Below the pieces are notes generated by a model. The model did not search any database. It saw only the letters and a program-made list of their open reading frames with translations, and was not told the origin of the DNA. A program made the position numbers and the translations under genes. Shown here one piece after another: positions 1 through 11,670 of a DNA stretch of 64,000 nucleotides. How positions within the stretch are numbered: position 1 is the stretch's first letter; each line of letters begins with the position of its first letter. Source of the stretch: Aspidiotus rigidus (lineage: Eukaryota > Arthropoda > Insecta > Hemiptera > Diaspididae); assembly GCA_035079385.1 (NCBI GenBank), contig JAVHKY010000029.1, positions 13,268,001 to 13,332,000 of the forward strand, given 5' to 3'.

Positions 1-835
1 TACGATTTATGAGTAGGTGGGAGGAGGTGTGGTCGGATATGGCATCAAGTGTTATAGGGAATCGGAAATGACGAAGAATGGGTTGAGGGGAAGACGGGAA
101 GGTAGGCTGGTGAGGATGTGTTCTAAACAGCTAAAGATTGCTTGTAATTTACTTGTGAAGACGGATGCGGTGTTGCGGTGTCGGTGAGAGACTGTGATGA
201 TTGTGACGTATTGAGTATGCGAAGCCGGGGTTTTGTTTTGATGTTTAGATCCTTTGGTGAGACATAGTGTAGAGTTGTGAAAGGTGTTGAGAAATTTTGT
301 TAAACTGTGCCTGGTATTCTTCGGAAGAAGTAAAAAGACGCGGGTGGCGTTTTAGGTCGCGAATTATTTTGGGTGGAGTAAATAGCCACGGAGGGATTGA
401 GGGAACAATGTGGTTAAGCCATTGGAACTTGAAGGGGCGTGCTGATTGGAGCTCGAGATTGGAACGTAGATTGATCATGGAGTTTTGGTTGTGATGAGGG
501 TAGAATATATGACGGTGGACGGGGATTTGAGCATATTGCAGGACAGCTGTGAGGTAGTTGGTTGTTAGTTTGAGGCGTCGATAATGAAGTGGGGGAAGCC
601 TGTGCATTGTCTGCACAGAGGCTTTCAGCGGGACTGGTTCGCTATTTTGAGTGCGACAGAGTCGAGTAGTTTAAATGAGGGGGGGGGTGAGACCGTAAAT
701 GGGTGATTCGTAATCGAGGATGGATTGGATTAAGCTCTAGTAGAGGTTGAGGAGGATTTTTCGGTTACAACCTTTTTTGGGGTGCGAAAGGAATTTCAGG
801 ACACTGAGTGCTCGAATGTATTTTGATTTAGTCAG
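1..835 (-). mobile_element. Jockey-superfamily LINE fragment (RT C-terminus to RNase H), decayed
   Basis: Reading the minus strand from 835 down, a broken frame gives the end of a reverse transcriptase (SHPKKGCNRKILL, then QSILDYESPIYG). At 245-616 comes the linker typical of these LINEs (PPLHYRRLKLTTNYL). Below 245 is an RNase H-like stretch with TSKLQAIFSCLEH and FFVISDSL. The expected catalytic Glu of the TAEL-type motif is Lys here, and a stop follows the SDSL motif, so the copy is dead. The element continues beyond the window start. It belongs to the same family as the fragments at 3.6-5.6, 7.6-9.0, 10.1-11.4, 19-20 and 26.5 kb. Confidence 0.7.
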
Positions 836-3639
836 TTAAATCGAAAAGTTCTCTTCTCTTTCTTCTTCTTGTTCTGTTTTCTTTCCTAAAGTAGGTCATA
901 GCCCAGATTCTTCTTATTCTTACTCTTCTTCCTCTTCTTGTTCTTCTTCTCCTTCTTTTATGGTCAACCTTTGAAAATAATGCTATGTCTCTAGGGTAGG
1001 TCACAGGCCCCTCCTCGTCCTGAATTCGGAAAGAGGAGGAGGCGAAAAACGAACTAAAAGATGTAAAAGATATTGAAGCTGAGGTGGCTATGAAGTGACG
1101 ACTGCAATAATTACCAGACATGATACTGATCCCTGGAAAAATGTCAGAAGAATGAAGTATTCACAAACTTGATGAGAGGATTCAGAAAGATTCGATCATA
1201 GAACAATAGGTACCCGAAAAGATCATAGAACACCCATACGTGAAATATGAGTAGATGTTTTTGGATTAAAAGCTTTCAGACGCATGCTGAGAATGCCATG
1301 GACAGAGAAAAGCACAAATTTATCGATTCTCGACCCGCTAGAATCTGTTTTCCAGAGATAATACTATTTCTTGGTTATCTCGTACGCAGAGATGGGAAGA
1401 AATAGGAAATAGAAGGAAGTTAAAAGCTTTGACGCTCCTCAACGCAAGGGATTAACCAGGCGAATAAATATGAAGGAGTATTGATGGGTATTGTGACAGA
1501 GTGCATATCATATAAGTAGGCCTAGTTTATTAAAAGTTCCTCGAGTAACTGCGGGACTTTCAGTATCTTCCTGCCTTTGAATACGATATCTATCAATCAG
1601 ACTTAAGCTACCTTATTTCCTCATACAAGTTCAAGTATTTATCAAAAATAAAAAAAGGATTCATCACGTCGTCTGTTTCTTCGTCTTAAATTTCACTCGA
1701 CATCATTAGACGCGTATAATATTCTTGAGTGAGGATTTCCACGCGAACTTGCTCTCTCTTTTTTATTTCATTTTACCGTCATCATTGACGATGAACATTT
1801 TCCAATTAACTTGCTACTTTTGCAAAGAAGTTTTAATACCTGTAAGTATATATTTTCGTATGAACACGATATTTAAACAGTATGGTATACACAGCGGTGA
1901 ACGAAATCCTTGATAAATGACGAAAGCTTAATACATTCCAGAATATACCCCGCGAATATATACCGGCACTCGCCGGAATAAAAATACCGTTACATCTGTA
2001 GTGGTGGTGGTGTGCGGCGGCGGCTCGCCTTCGCCTTTAGTTTCCTTTAAACACATCTCGTCCCGGCTCGAAAACGCGTACAACTTCGCGAGTTTAATTT
2101 ATCACCGCGAAACCGTGAGTAAACTCTAACTTGAAACTCAGTCATACAGAATTAGCGTCGTCATGGAAACCGTCTCACAGAAAATATCGTTGTTGTTGTT
2201 ATTATCATCTTCACAAACGCGAATACGTTTATTTTGCTCGTTCATTCATTCGACCATTCATTAAATTCGAGCGTTAACGCGAAATCGTCGATTTTCGTCT
2301 TCAACATGTATTCACCGCGATGACTTACATTCTATAATGCCTTCCTCTTGTATATTTTAGTTGCGCGAATACCGTGACAGATAATCGTCTCTCGATTTTC
2401 TCGCATCCACCGTACCGGTGCAGCGGTGTTTTGAAGAAAGCTGTCTGCGTATGAAAAAATATCGACCAACTTGCGTTATACAACTTTCCTGCAGAGATGA
2501 GGAGATTGCGAACTTAATTTAAGGTTTTTCCGAGCATTCCAACATCCGTTCGAGTATGGACCTCATTCTTTTCTTCAATTACTTGCGTGATTTCTTCTCG
2601 GCTTCCACCATTTTTGTCGACCAAACGTAGACGAGCTCGGAGTTCACAGTCCAAGGGTGGTTCAGAAAGCGGTGATATATGTTTGATTCCATACAAAATA
2701 CTTCTGAAAGTAGCGTTTGTTTGTCTCTCGAGTGAAAGGGGAAGAGTGGAGATCCTTACGCCCCTTCACGGCAACTCGAGCAAAACAGTAGGGCTTGATG
2801 TTCAGTAAAAGAGAGCATAGAACGGCCCTCTCCCTTTCCTTCTTGAATCGAGATTTCCCACAGAACAAATCCTTTCAATGCCTTTAATAGGTCCGGTATT
2901 TCCCTCTCCGCTCCTATTCTTGAGTCAAAATTCTCTTAAGTCCCTATTTTCAATTTCAATCAAAATTTCTCTGATGAAGTTTTGTCGAGATGACGTCATA
3001 CTCTGATAATATCGGGGCCTCTCCATCTTGTCGTTTTTCCAAGTCTCTCCGCAATGGATTTTTCAAGATCCTAAATCAAATCAAAGTCATTTGAACGGAT
3101 ATCAACGAGAATATTTTTTGTGCTCCCAGCAAAAGTATTGGCGTTCCCCGCTATCAATGAAGAAGCTGAGACTCGAGACAAACTGTGGAATAATGAATTG
3201 TCGCGATGTATCATTGCCAGCCTAACAATTGGATATGTTTTAGCGAAAACTTTCTGAAAGGGCTCATGTCTCATACCGGCAATCATTAGACAGGGAAGTC
3301 TTCTCATATCTTTCAAGTGGTTCGAGGTAATTAGCTCAAAAACACAGGAGGAATAATGTAGCTAGAGACTTCAGCCTCGTGATTCAACCTGAAAATTATA
3401 TCAAGTTCCCAAAGTAGGTCAGAGCAAATGTCTAAGAGAGTGGCGTTCGAATGGTATTGATCCTTTTACTTCAACATGTGGCGCACCTCTAAATTTAGTT
3501 CATGATGCTGAGTCCTCGCTAGGTCATTCTTTGATAACTTAGGAGGGAGCGGGGGGGGGGGGGGGTAACGTCAATAAAGACATTGTGCATATGCCAAGAA
3601 CTATCGTCAGAAAAAAAATAAATTTAAAGCCTGAATCCC
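836..3639. other. Noncoding stretch, no supported gene
   Basis: I find no convincing exon. There are pyrimidine/purine-rich tracts at 845-960, a GGT/GGC-rich CpG-dense patch near 2000-2035, a TGACGTCA palindrome at 2991-2998 and a run of 15 G at 3551-3565. The minus-strand open frame at 2514-2696 resembles nothing I know. The part around 1.9-2.5 kb lacks obvious repeats and could be intron of a long host gene. Confidence 0.5.
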
Positions 3640-5640
3640 TTGAACGTTGACTCCCCGTACCAGCAACAACCACAAACTCCTCCTTCGAATCTGCAAGAAT
3701 CTAATCCAGCTCAACTTAATTATGGTTCTCCAATATACATCCACCCGAACGAAATAACCTTAAAATGGTCGAACTCCATTCAATCCTCCGGGTTTCAACT
3801 AGCCCTCGACGCATCTCGCACCCTGCCTCCACTCAGCCTATGCGCTGAGGCAGGCGCTCGAGCACCTCAGCAACTCAATACCCAAATCTTAACGTCTTTT
3901 CAAATGCGCACGTAATTCACCTCTTTTGTCGCTTCATTCCTAGCTAAGCACTTTCTCATCCACTTTCCCTTGGTTGAATACTATCTCTGACATCCGTCTC
4001 GATCTTCCTGGATTCCTGAAACTGCTAAATTCACTTACAAGCGATACATCAAAAAAATCATTTCCTCCAGATTTCTCTTCTACCTTCTCTTCTACGTGGA
4101 AGGGTCCAAATCGGCCTCGGATTTTGATAAGCAATCTCCATTCAGAGTAACACCTCCGCATCCCATATTCACGGCCAAACTCACTTCTGTATTCATCTGC
4201 CTTTCCCTTCTCAACCGCTTCTCTCCTCCCCGCAAATTCCTTGTACTATCCAATTCTCTCTCAACCTTACTCACTATCCAAAACCCTCATTCTACCAATC
4301 CTATCGTCCAACAAATTCTCATTGTTATTCTCTCGTCAAGTTCTTCCTCATCCTCCATCTCTTTTCTACGCAATAGACCTTGCTGCAAAGCAATGGATGA
4401 AACCAGTCAAAGAGGTGTTGGGTCATACCTCATCCTCTTCCCCTCCAACCTCTTACAATTGGCTGTCCATTGTGCAGCCTACAACACGGTGGGTGAATTC
4501 GTCGCTCTTCCTCTCCACAATGATCTCATAGTGACTATTGTTGTTCTCTTACTCTTGTTATATTGCTTTTATATCTTATATCTCCTAATAGTTTTTGGGG
4601 AATGAACTCTAGATTCCTGTGAAAATATGGAGATGGAAGGAGGTGAAGAGGAAGAAAACGAAGAAGATAAGATTTGGTGCACTAGGTCATATATTGAAAA
4701 AAGAAATTTTATCGAATAAGTCGAGGAGATACTCCGCCTTGGGTAGTTTTAGGTCACAGATGAATATTACACTGATATTGTATAGTAGGTTATACACTGA
4801 CAGATGAAGAAAAAGAAGAAGACAATCGATAAGACCAGCCGGAGGGTTTATGTATTTCATTCCTAGCTAAGCACTTTCTCATCCGCTTTCCCTTGGTTGA
4901 ATACTATCTCTGACATCCGTCTCGATCTTCCTGGATTCCTGAAACTGCTAACTTCACTTACAAGCGATACATCAAAAAAATCATTTCCTCCAGATTTCTC
5001 TTCTACGTGGAAGGGTCCAAATCGGCCTCAGAATTGGATAAGCAATCTCCATTCAGAGTAACACCTCCGCATCCCATATTCACGGCCCGTATTCAACTGC
5101 CTTTCCCTTCTCAACCACTTCTCTCCTCAACCTTACTCACTATCCAAGACCCTCATTCTACCAATCCTATCGTCCAATAAATTCTCATTGTTATTCACTC
5201 GTCAAGTTCTTCCTCATCCTCCATCTCTTTTCTACGCAATAGACCTTGCTGTAAAGCAATGGCTGGGTTTACCTCCCCATCCCCTGTGTAGGATCTCAAA
5301 TCCTATTACTGCTACCTCATTCTCTTTTCGTGGTAAGGTTTCTGGTCCTCCTTATTCTCCAATCTATCAAAAACGCTTCAATCCCATGTTTACTTCGAAC
5401 CACCCTTCCCGAAAAGAACTTGACCCGTCTCAGAATAGACCACTACCGTGTAACCTCTCTCCCTCAATGGCGATACTGCATTGCTGATGATCTATCCGTT
5501 CAAGTACACTTTTTCTCTTGCCCAGCTCTAAAACAACCAGTTTTTCTATTCTGTCTCTCCTTGCATCTCAATCTGATTCATATCAGTCCTCACTGTCCCC
5601 ACCTGCTCACTCCGAGCCCATAACCCTAAATGTAGTTGCA
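3640..5640 (+). mobile_element. Composite Jockey-type LINE fragments, RNase H region duplicated
   Basis: The plus strand at 3770-3870 encodes the RT-RNase H linker (ASRTLPPLSLCAEAG). From about 4090 an RNase H domain begins with a GSKSASDFDKQSP segment, followed by FLVLSNSLSTLLTIQNP. A second copy of the same region starts at 4857 and runs through the C-terminal zinc-knuckle-like tail (CIADDLSV, then HFFSCPAL, near 5480-5530). The two copies are separated by 4396-4856, a non-LINE module with a purine-rich stretch. Frames are broken by shifts, so no protein is made. The copy is 5'-truncated, with no endonuclease seen. Confidence 0.65.
4590..4850 (+). repeat. Dispersed purine-rich module, copy 1
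   Basis: A segment with AGGAGGTGAAGAGG-type purine tracts, then TAGGTCACAGATGAATATTA and TATACACTGACAGATGAAGA, then an ACCAGCCGGAG motif. Related copies lie at 9755-9955, 10335-10590 and 11455-11670. It is always next to the RNase H LINE fragments, so it may be part of their 3' region or a SINE that uses them. Confidence 0.55.
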
Positions 5641-7599
5641 ATGTAACAATATTAATTTACAGGGAGGGGGTAGGGAGCCACCTATATACATTAAAAATAT
5701 ACCTAAAAGGTAACTTACAGAAAGGCAGACCGCGTCCGGTTCGAAAAAACCGTTCCATTCTCTAGCCCCGGATTTCCAGAATCCTAATATTCGAGAGGGA
5801 GAGCCTATGACTCTCGAGTTGAGACTGAATCGACTGCAAATATCAATTTTGTCCTCATCTCAGAGTAAGGCCGAGTCACTCTATACACTGATTGTAGTTT
5901 AAAGGATTACCTTGAATTTAATTCAAGGTTTCTGTATTATAATAATAAGTAGGAGTTCAAAAATAAGGCGTGTTTCACTGTGCGCCAAGAGCTAACAACA
6001 TAACGTACGGCACCGAGAATACCATATTTAGGTGCATCCTAATTCTTCCCCGTATAGGCTGAAGAATACTTACCCATCACCTACACCTAACACAAAAAAC
6101 ACAAAACTAAAGACTACTATATACATGGAAAAACAGACACACGAGTGGCATGTTCTGTCCTTCAGCCACACGGACTAATATCTCGAATCTAGTAGTTATG
6201 GACTCAATTGGCTTCAACATGCTACAGCGTATACCGCCATAGTATTATTGACAGTATCACACACAGACTCCATCACCGCAAAGCGGTAATTCTAACGGGT
6301 AGATAACTTTGCTCTGCTCTTATAACGGGCACCACGAATTTTGTCTGCGAGTTTGAAAGCTACACAATGGAACCTAACTTGACGAGTTGAAGCTTGACGC
6401 GGCTCGATCTGTTCTTCTACCTCTTAGTAGAAGGTTGTGAGTTCATTCAATTGCACGTGATACTTATATCATACGAGTACATTAAATACCTTTTATGAAT
6501 GAAGTTCGAATGTATAGCGTAAGATAAGAGTCGATTAGCGACAGAAATTAACAACTTTGTTGTATTGTATGTATTTTAAATCTCATCGGTTGTGGATACG
6601 ATCAATGTTGTCAATTCATCAGATCTTGGTTACGATAAATTATGAAAAGAAAAGAGGAGAATGAAGAAGACAACAAAACAAATTGAGTAAACAATCTTCC
6701 AAAGAAGATGTTTTGGAATAATATTTCTCGGAGAGGGGGAGGAGACGACTGACATCTTTCTATGAGTGGAATATAGACCTGTACCAATATTTTAGGTCAA
6801 TTTCGAGATGAAAAAATGAGAAAATAAAGAAAAAAAAAAGAGCAATTATTTCCTCTCTTCCCTTGCAGTTGCTTGACTAGAAGTTCGAAGTATTTTACAA
6901 CTTAGTATTTTTAAGAATTTCAGAACTAGAAAGCTAAAGCATAATCAATAAGCTCAAAAAAGTAGAGTATCATGAGGTATAAAATCTTTCCAAAGTAAGG
7001 CGATTCTCTTTCTTAAATGGTTCTCTCCAGAATGACCAATTTTTTCTTTTTATTTGTTAAATGTTGTCATGATGGAAACTAATTTTTATATCTTGTGACT
7101 TTGAAAACGATGAGATTATTGATAGCATCCATCTGTTTTTCTAGAAAGCTCTCTATGGTTTTCACCTAGGTATCAAAGATTTAAAACGTTTCAGTTTTGG
7201 GGAGTAAAGAAAAGAAAATTAACAGAAGACGTCGATGTCCTGTCCGAAATTTCTAGGCCTTCAATGGTTTTGAAGGATGGATGACTAATAATTTCCCGAA
7301 AACCTGATAAAATTGTCTCTAAGGTGAGACAAACTGAGATGAAAAGGAAAGTAAGAGATACTTAAAAAGATCTAAGTTTCATTTTTTTTTTTACGAGCTC
7401 TTCGGCTACTCAACGGGTCATTAGCTCGGGGAAAGATGTTCAGATTAAATGGATTTGTAGTAATAGGTGGATCGGAGGAAGTTTAAGCTGTTGGTAATGG
7501 TTTCTGAGTTATTGGAAAGAGCAGACGGGGTATGGGAGGAAACTGAAAGTGAGTGTCTAATGTTTATGAGAGAAGGGAGGTGAAAAAGTAAGAGACAGA
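5641..7599. other. Noncoding stretch, nothing recognised
   Basis: No exon-like coding potential, RNA gene or recognisable element. One small inverted repeat (CCTTGAAT-TTA-ATTCAAGG) lies near 5912-5930. From 7400 the sequence grades into the tail of the LINE fragment that follows. Confidence 0.5.
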
Positions 7600-9010
7600 T
7601 AGATTTTCAGTTTGGAATTTTAGTATGAGGGAGGAGCAGAGTCCAAGGATGAGGGAGGAGTGGGTTAGGCGAGTGTGTCCAATTCGTAGTCCAGTTACAA
7701 CTATTTCTTCGCGGCGCGGGGTGGGGTCGGATTGAAGAGGACCAGAGGGTCGGGTATTTTTTAATTGAGCGAACTTTGTTGCAGGGTTGAGAAGACCAGA
7801 GGTTGTGCCATGATGTGGTGATTTGTGAACGGTAGAATGATTTCAAGTCGAGAGCGATCACTGATTGAGGGGAAAAACAAAGCTTGCTTAGCAGCAAGGT
7901 CCACTGCGTCGTGTGGGATCTAGAGGAAAGCAATTGAAGACAGAGAAGATGTTAAGGTGTATAGGACTATGAGAATGCGCTGTACGATAGAATTGGAAGA
8001 GTAAGGGTTTTGCAGGGCTTGGAGAGAGGAGAGAGAGGAGGAAAGGAGCAGGAATTCACAGAGTTGAAAGAGAAGAGTGAGAAGAGTAAGGCAGGTATAG
8101 ATAGCAGATAGTTCGGCAGAATATATGGAGGTTGAGTTTTTCAAACGAAAGTATGAGATTTCACCATTGGATGGAGAAGGCGTAGCCAGTTTCAGTGCCC
8201 AATTTGGAACCATATGTAAAGCACAGGTTGTGGGAAGGGAAGTCGTTATGAATTATGTTTTTAATGTGTCATACATAGATCACATTGGCCGATTTAAGTA
8301 GGTTGGCCAGGTCGGAGCGCATAAGAGGTGATGAGGATGTCCATGGAGGGGTGGATGAGAAGATGAGAAGAAGGGGCTGAAATTCGAGATGGTGGTGAAG
8401 ATGAGATTCTAATGAGAAAAGTAGAGAATTTTGGAAGGAGAGAGGGTTGGTAGGTAGGGAGGTGGGAAAACTGGGCTGTACGCGAGGAAATTGGCTGTAA
8501 TCGATAATGAACGCAATTCTAGAAGGGGGGGGGTTGCTTTTCTCAGCGATAGGCTGAGCGTGGGGCTAGACCGTAAAGCACCAGACAGCTAAACATAAAG
8601 CTGTAGATTGAATTGTGTCTAGGGATTTTAGGGAGGATTTATTAGCCTGTCTGTAGATAGGGGACCTGTAGTCCAGTTCAGAACGAATTAGTGAGTTGTA
8701 TAGTTGAAGGAGGAGCTTGCCACTGCAACCAGTGCGAATGTGGGATAGATATTTAAGGATATTTAATGAGTTTAGACATTAGGCTTTTAGAAGTTTAATG
8801 TGGGGAGTCCAGCAGTGTTTGGAATCGAAGATAAGGCCGAGAGATTTAGTGCGGAATTGGAGGCTGATCTGGAGGTTCTGAATGATGAGTTGGGGGGAGA
8901 GGGAAGATGTGAGTGGCTTTTACAGAATATAATTAGAACGGTTTTTTTGCTAGAGAATTGAAAATCCACAATCCGAGGTCCAAGAGGAGATCTTATCGAA
9001 GGTGAGATGG
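7600..9010 (-). mobile_element. Jockey-type LINE fragment (RT end, RNase H, tail)
   Basis: Read on the minus strand from 9010. 8787-8969 encodes an RT segment (FQFSSKKTVLIIFCKSHSH) equivalent to the xFSxxKTxxxxFxR region. 8600-8770 encodes RTGCSGKLLLQLYNSLIRSE, the conserved post-palm segment. 7920-8213 is the RNase H core (FRLKNSTSIYSAELSAIYTCL, with the catalytic Glu, then LLLSSSLSSLQALQNP, where the usual SDS aspartate is replaced). 7607-7933 continues as the C-terminal extension. Frames shift between segments, so it is a pseudogene. Confidence 0.75.
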
Positions 9011-9754
9011 AGAAGACGAGCTGCTCTTTTGGGGTTTGTGGAAGCGGGTAATTTCTTTATTATTTTCTTTATTAATTTTATTTATTTTTATTATAACTTT
9101 TTTTCTTATAAATATGAGTTCACGAGTTGTTCATAATGGTATTTCTACAGAAAGGTCTCCAAAGTGTAATAAAAATAATTGACGCTTGAGTAAAAATTTG
9201 AGTTTACTTTATTTCTAGTAGATAGTAAAGTTTCCTTTAATGCAAGATGTGCCATAACGTGATGAATTGTATCTCTAAGACTAAAAGCGTACCGTATAAG
9301 GAAAGGTATGTAGTCTAACTGATTAAATCGAGTCATACGTACTTGAACACATCGAAGTTTACTCAAAAGAAACAATGGAAATAGCTTCGAAGATTTCAAT
9401 GATATGAACTTACCATAAGAAAGAGAGAGGGGGTGGGAGGGGAGAAGAACTCAATAGATAACAATGGTAAAGACAAAATTCTTCGACCATCTAAGTACTT
9501 TCTCAATATTTTACAAGAATGCTCAAAGAGACTAAAAATTGTAAATTACATCGAAATATCTTCTTTCATTGAAGAATGGAGGGAAGAGAAGTGAGAACTT
9601 TCGCGACTAAAACGCGAGGATTAAATTTTTGAATAGTCCCCAATGGTAAACGAGTGAGTGTTCAGAAGGAACTTGAGAAATTTTTGAATTATACGGGAGC
9701 ACAGAGAGGGGGCGGGAATGGTCTTACAAACTCTAGAGTCGTCCGTGGGTGATC
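9011..9754. other. Noncoding stretch, nothing recognised
   Basis: AT-rich sequence with no coding potential or repeat structure that I can name. Confidence 0.5.
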
Positions 9755-9955
9755 TTTGAGGTGGAGGGAGGTGATGAAGAAGGAAAAGAAGAAGATTCGA
9801 GGTTGATGCACTAAGTTATATGAGGGAGGAAGATGAAAAATTTGTTGAACTGACATTTTGCCCCACCCCCTCCTCAAGGTAGTCTTTTCTAAGGTCACAG
9901 ATCAATACACTAGTAGGTACGGTACTTCAGATTACATATTGACAGAAAAAAAGTG
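9755..9955 (+). repeat. Dispersed purine-rich module, copy 2
   Basis: Diverged copy of the module at 4590-4850: GAGGGAGGTGATGAAGAAGG, then a GGTCACAGATCAATACACT variant and an ACATATTGACAGA segment. A further partial copy of the purine tract follows at about 10070-10110. Confidence 0.5.
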
Positions 9956-10130
9956 AGTGGGTACAATTCCCTCTCTTACAATAGAGGGGGGGGGGAACTC
10001 CTCGATCCACCACACTGTCCCGCTGCTGTTGTCTCAAAACTCTGATATTCCTCTTGGATCATCTACGAGGAATGAGGTGAGGAAAGAGAAAACGAAGAAG
10101 ATACGAGGCTGGTGTACTGGGAGGGAAATT

Positions 10131-11400
10131 TATGAAACCAGTCAAAGGGGTGTTGGGTCATACCTCATCCTCTTCCCCTCCAACCTCTTACAATTGGCTG
10201 TTTTTTGTGCAACCTGCAACACGGTGGGTGAATTCGTCGCTCTTCCTCACCACATTGATCTCATATTGACTATTGTTGTTCTCTTATTCTTGCGTTGTAT
10301 TGCTTTTATATCTTATATCTCCTAGTAGTTTTTGGGGAATGAACTCTAGATTCCTATGAAAATATTGAGATGGAAGGAGGTGAAGAGGAAGAAAACGAAG
10401 AAGATAAGATTTGGTGTACTAGGTCATATATTGACGAAAGAAATTTTATCGAATAAGCCGAGGAGATACTCCGCCTTGGGTAGTTTTAGGTCACAGATGA
10501 ATATTACACTGATATTGTATCCTAGGTTATACTCTGACAGATGAAGAAAAAGAAGAAGACAATCGATAAGACCAGCCGGAGGGTTTATGTACCTCATTTC
10601 TAGCTAAGCACTTTCTCATCCGCTTTCCCTTGGTTAAATACTATCTCTGACATCCGTCTCGATCTTCCTGGATTCCTGAAACTGCTAACTTCACTTACAA
10701 GCGATACATCAAAAAAATCATTTCCTCCAGATTTCTCTTCTACGTGGAAGAGTCCAAATCGGCCTCGGATTTGGATAAGCAATCTCTATTCAGAGTAACA
10801 CCTCCGCATCCCATATTCACGGCCAAACTAACTAATTCTGTATTCAACTGCCTTTCCCTTCTCAATCGCTTCTCTCCTCCCCGCAAATTCCTCGTACTAT
10901 CCAATCCTCTCGCAACTTCACTATCCAAGACCCTCATTCTACCAATCCTATCGTCCAACAAATTCTCATTGTTATTCTCTCGTCAAGTTCTTCCTCACCT
11001 CCATCTCTTTTCTACGCAATAGACCTTGCTGCAAAGCAATGGCTGGGTTTACCTCCCCATCCCCTATGAAGGATCTCAAATCCTATTACTGCTACCTCAT
11101 TCTCTTTTCCTGGTAAGGTTTCTGGTCCTCCTTATTCTCCAATCTATTAAAAACGCTTCAATCCCATGGTCTACTTCGAACCACCCTTCCCGACAAGAAC
11201 TTGACCCGTCTCAGAATAGACCATTACCGTGTAACCTCTCTCCCTCAATGGCGATACTGCATTGCTGATGATCTATCCGTTCAAGTACGCTTTTCCTCTT
11301 GCCCAGCTCTAAAACAACCGGATTTTCTATTCTGTCTCTCCTTGCATCTCAAACTCTCTCTTCCAAGAAAACCAAGTGCTGGTGTGCGAAAAATGAAGAC
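10131..11400 (+). mobile_element. Second copy of the composite LINE/module block
   Basis: 10131-11352 repeats 4396-5572 almost base for base with small indels. This includes the junction between the purine-rich module and the RNase H fragment. The RNase H part (10744-11020, FLVLSNPLATS) and the knuckle tail (CIADDLSVQVRFSSCPAL near 11265-11320) are present but frameshifted. Copying of the chimeric junction means the composite moved or was duplicated as one unit. Confidence 0.7.
10335..10590 (+). repeat. Dispersed purine-rich module, copy 3
   Basis: Near-identical to 4590-4850, inside the duplicated composite block. Confidence 0.65.
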
Positions 11401-11454
11401 CATGTCTTATGTCTCCGATCAGTTGCTTTTGCATAACTTTGTTCCTATTAGATC

Positions 11455-11670
11455 ATCTAGGTGGAAGAAGAGGAAGAAGAAGAAACAGGAGCGAAGCTTG
11501 GCAGAAGAAAATGGGAATTTTCCAAAGTAATAGAGAAGACAGCCAGCCGCCTCCTCCCCCCCAAGGTAGTCTTTTCCAAGGTCACGTACTAATATACTAC
11601 ATAGTACTTATGGTATAGTAGGTTATATATTGACAGAAGTGATCAAACCAGCCGGAGCGGGTAGAGCTAA
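11455..11670 (+). repeat. Dispersed purine-rich module, copy 4
   Basis: Diverged copy: GTGGAAGAAGAGGAAGAAG, then CAAGGTCACGTACTAATATA, TTATATATTGACAGAAG and AACCAGCCGGAG. It sits directly after the second LINE block. Confidence 0.5.

Noticed and set aside
2514..2696. Minus-strand frame with charged, exon-like text
   Set aside because: No family resemblance and no matching splice sites found; too short to support.
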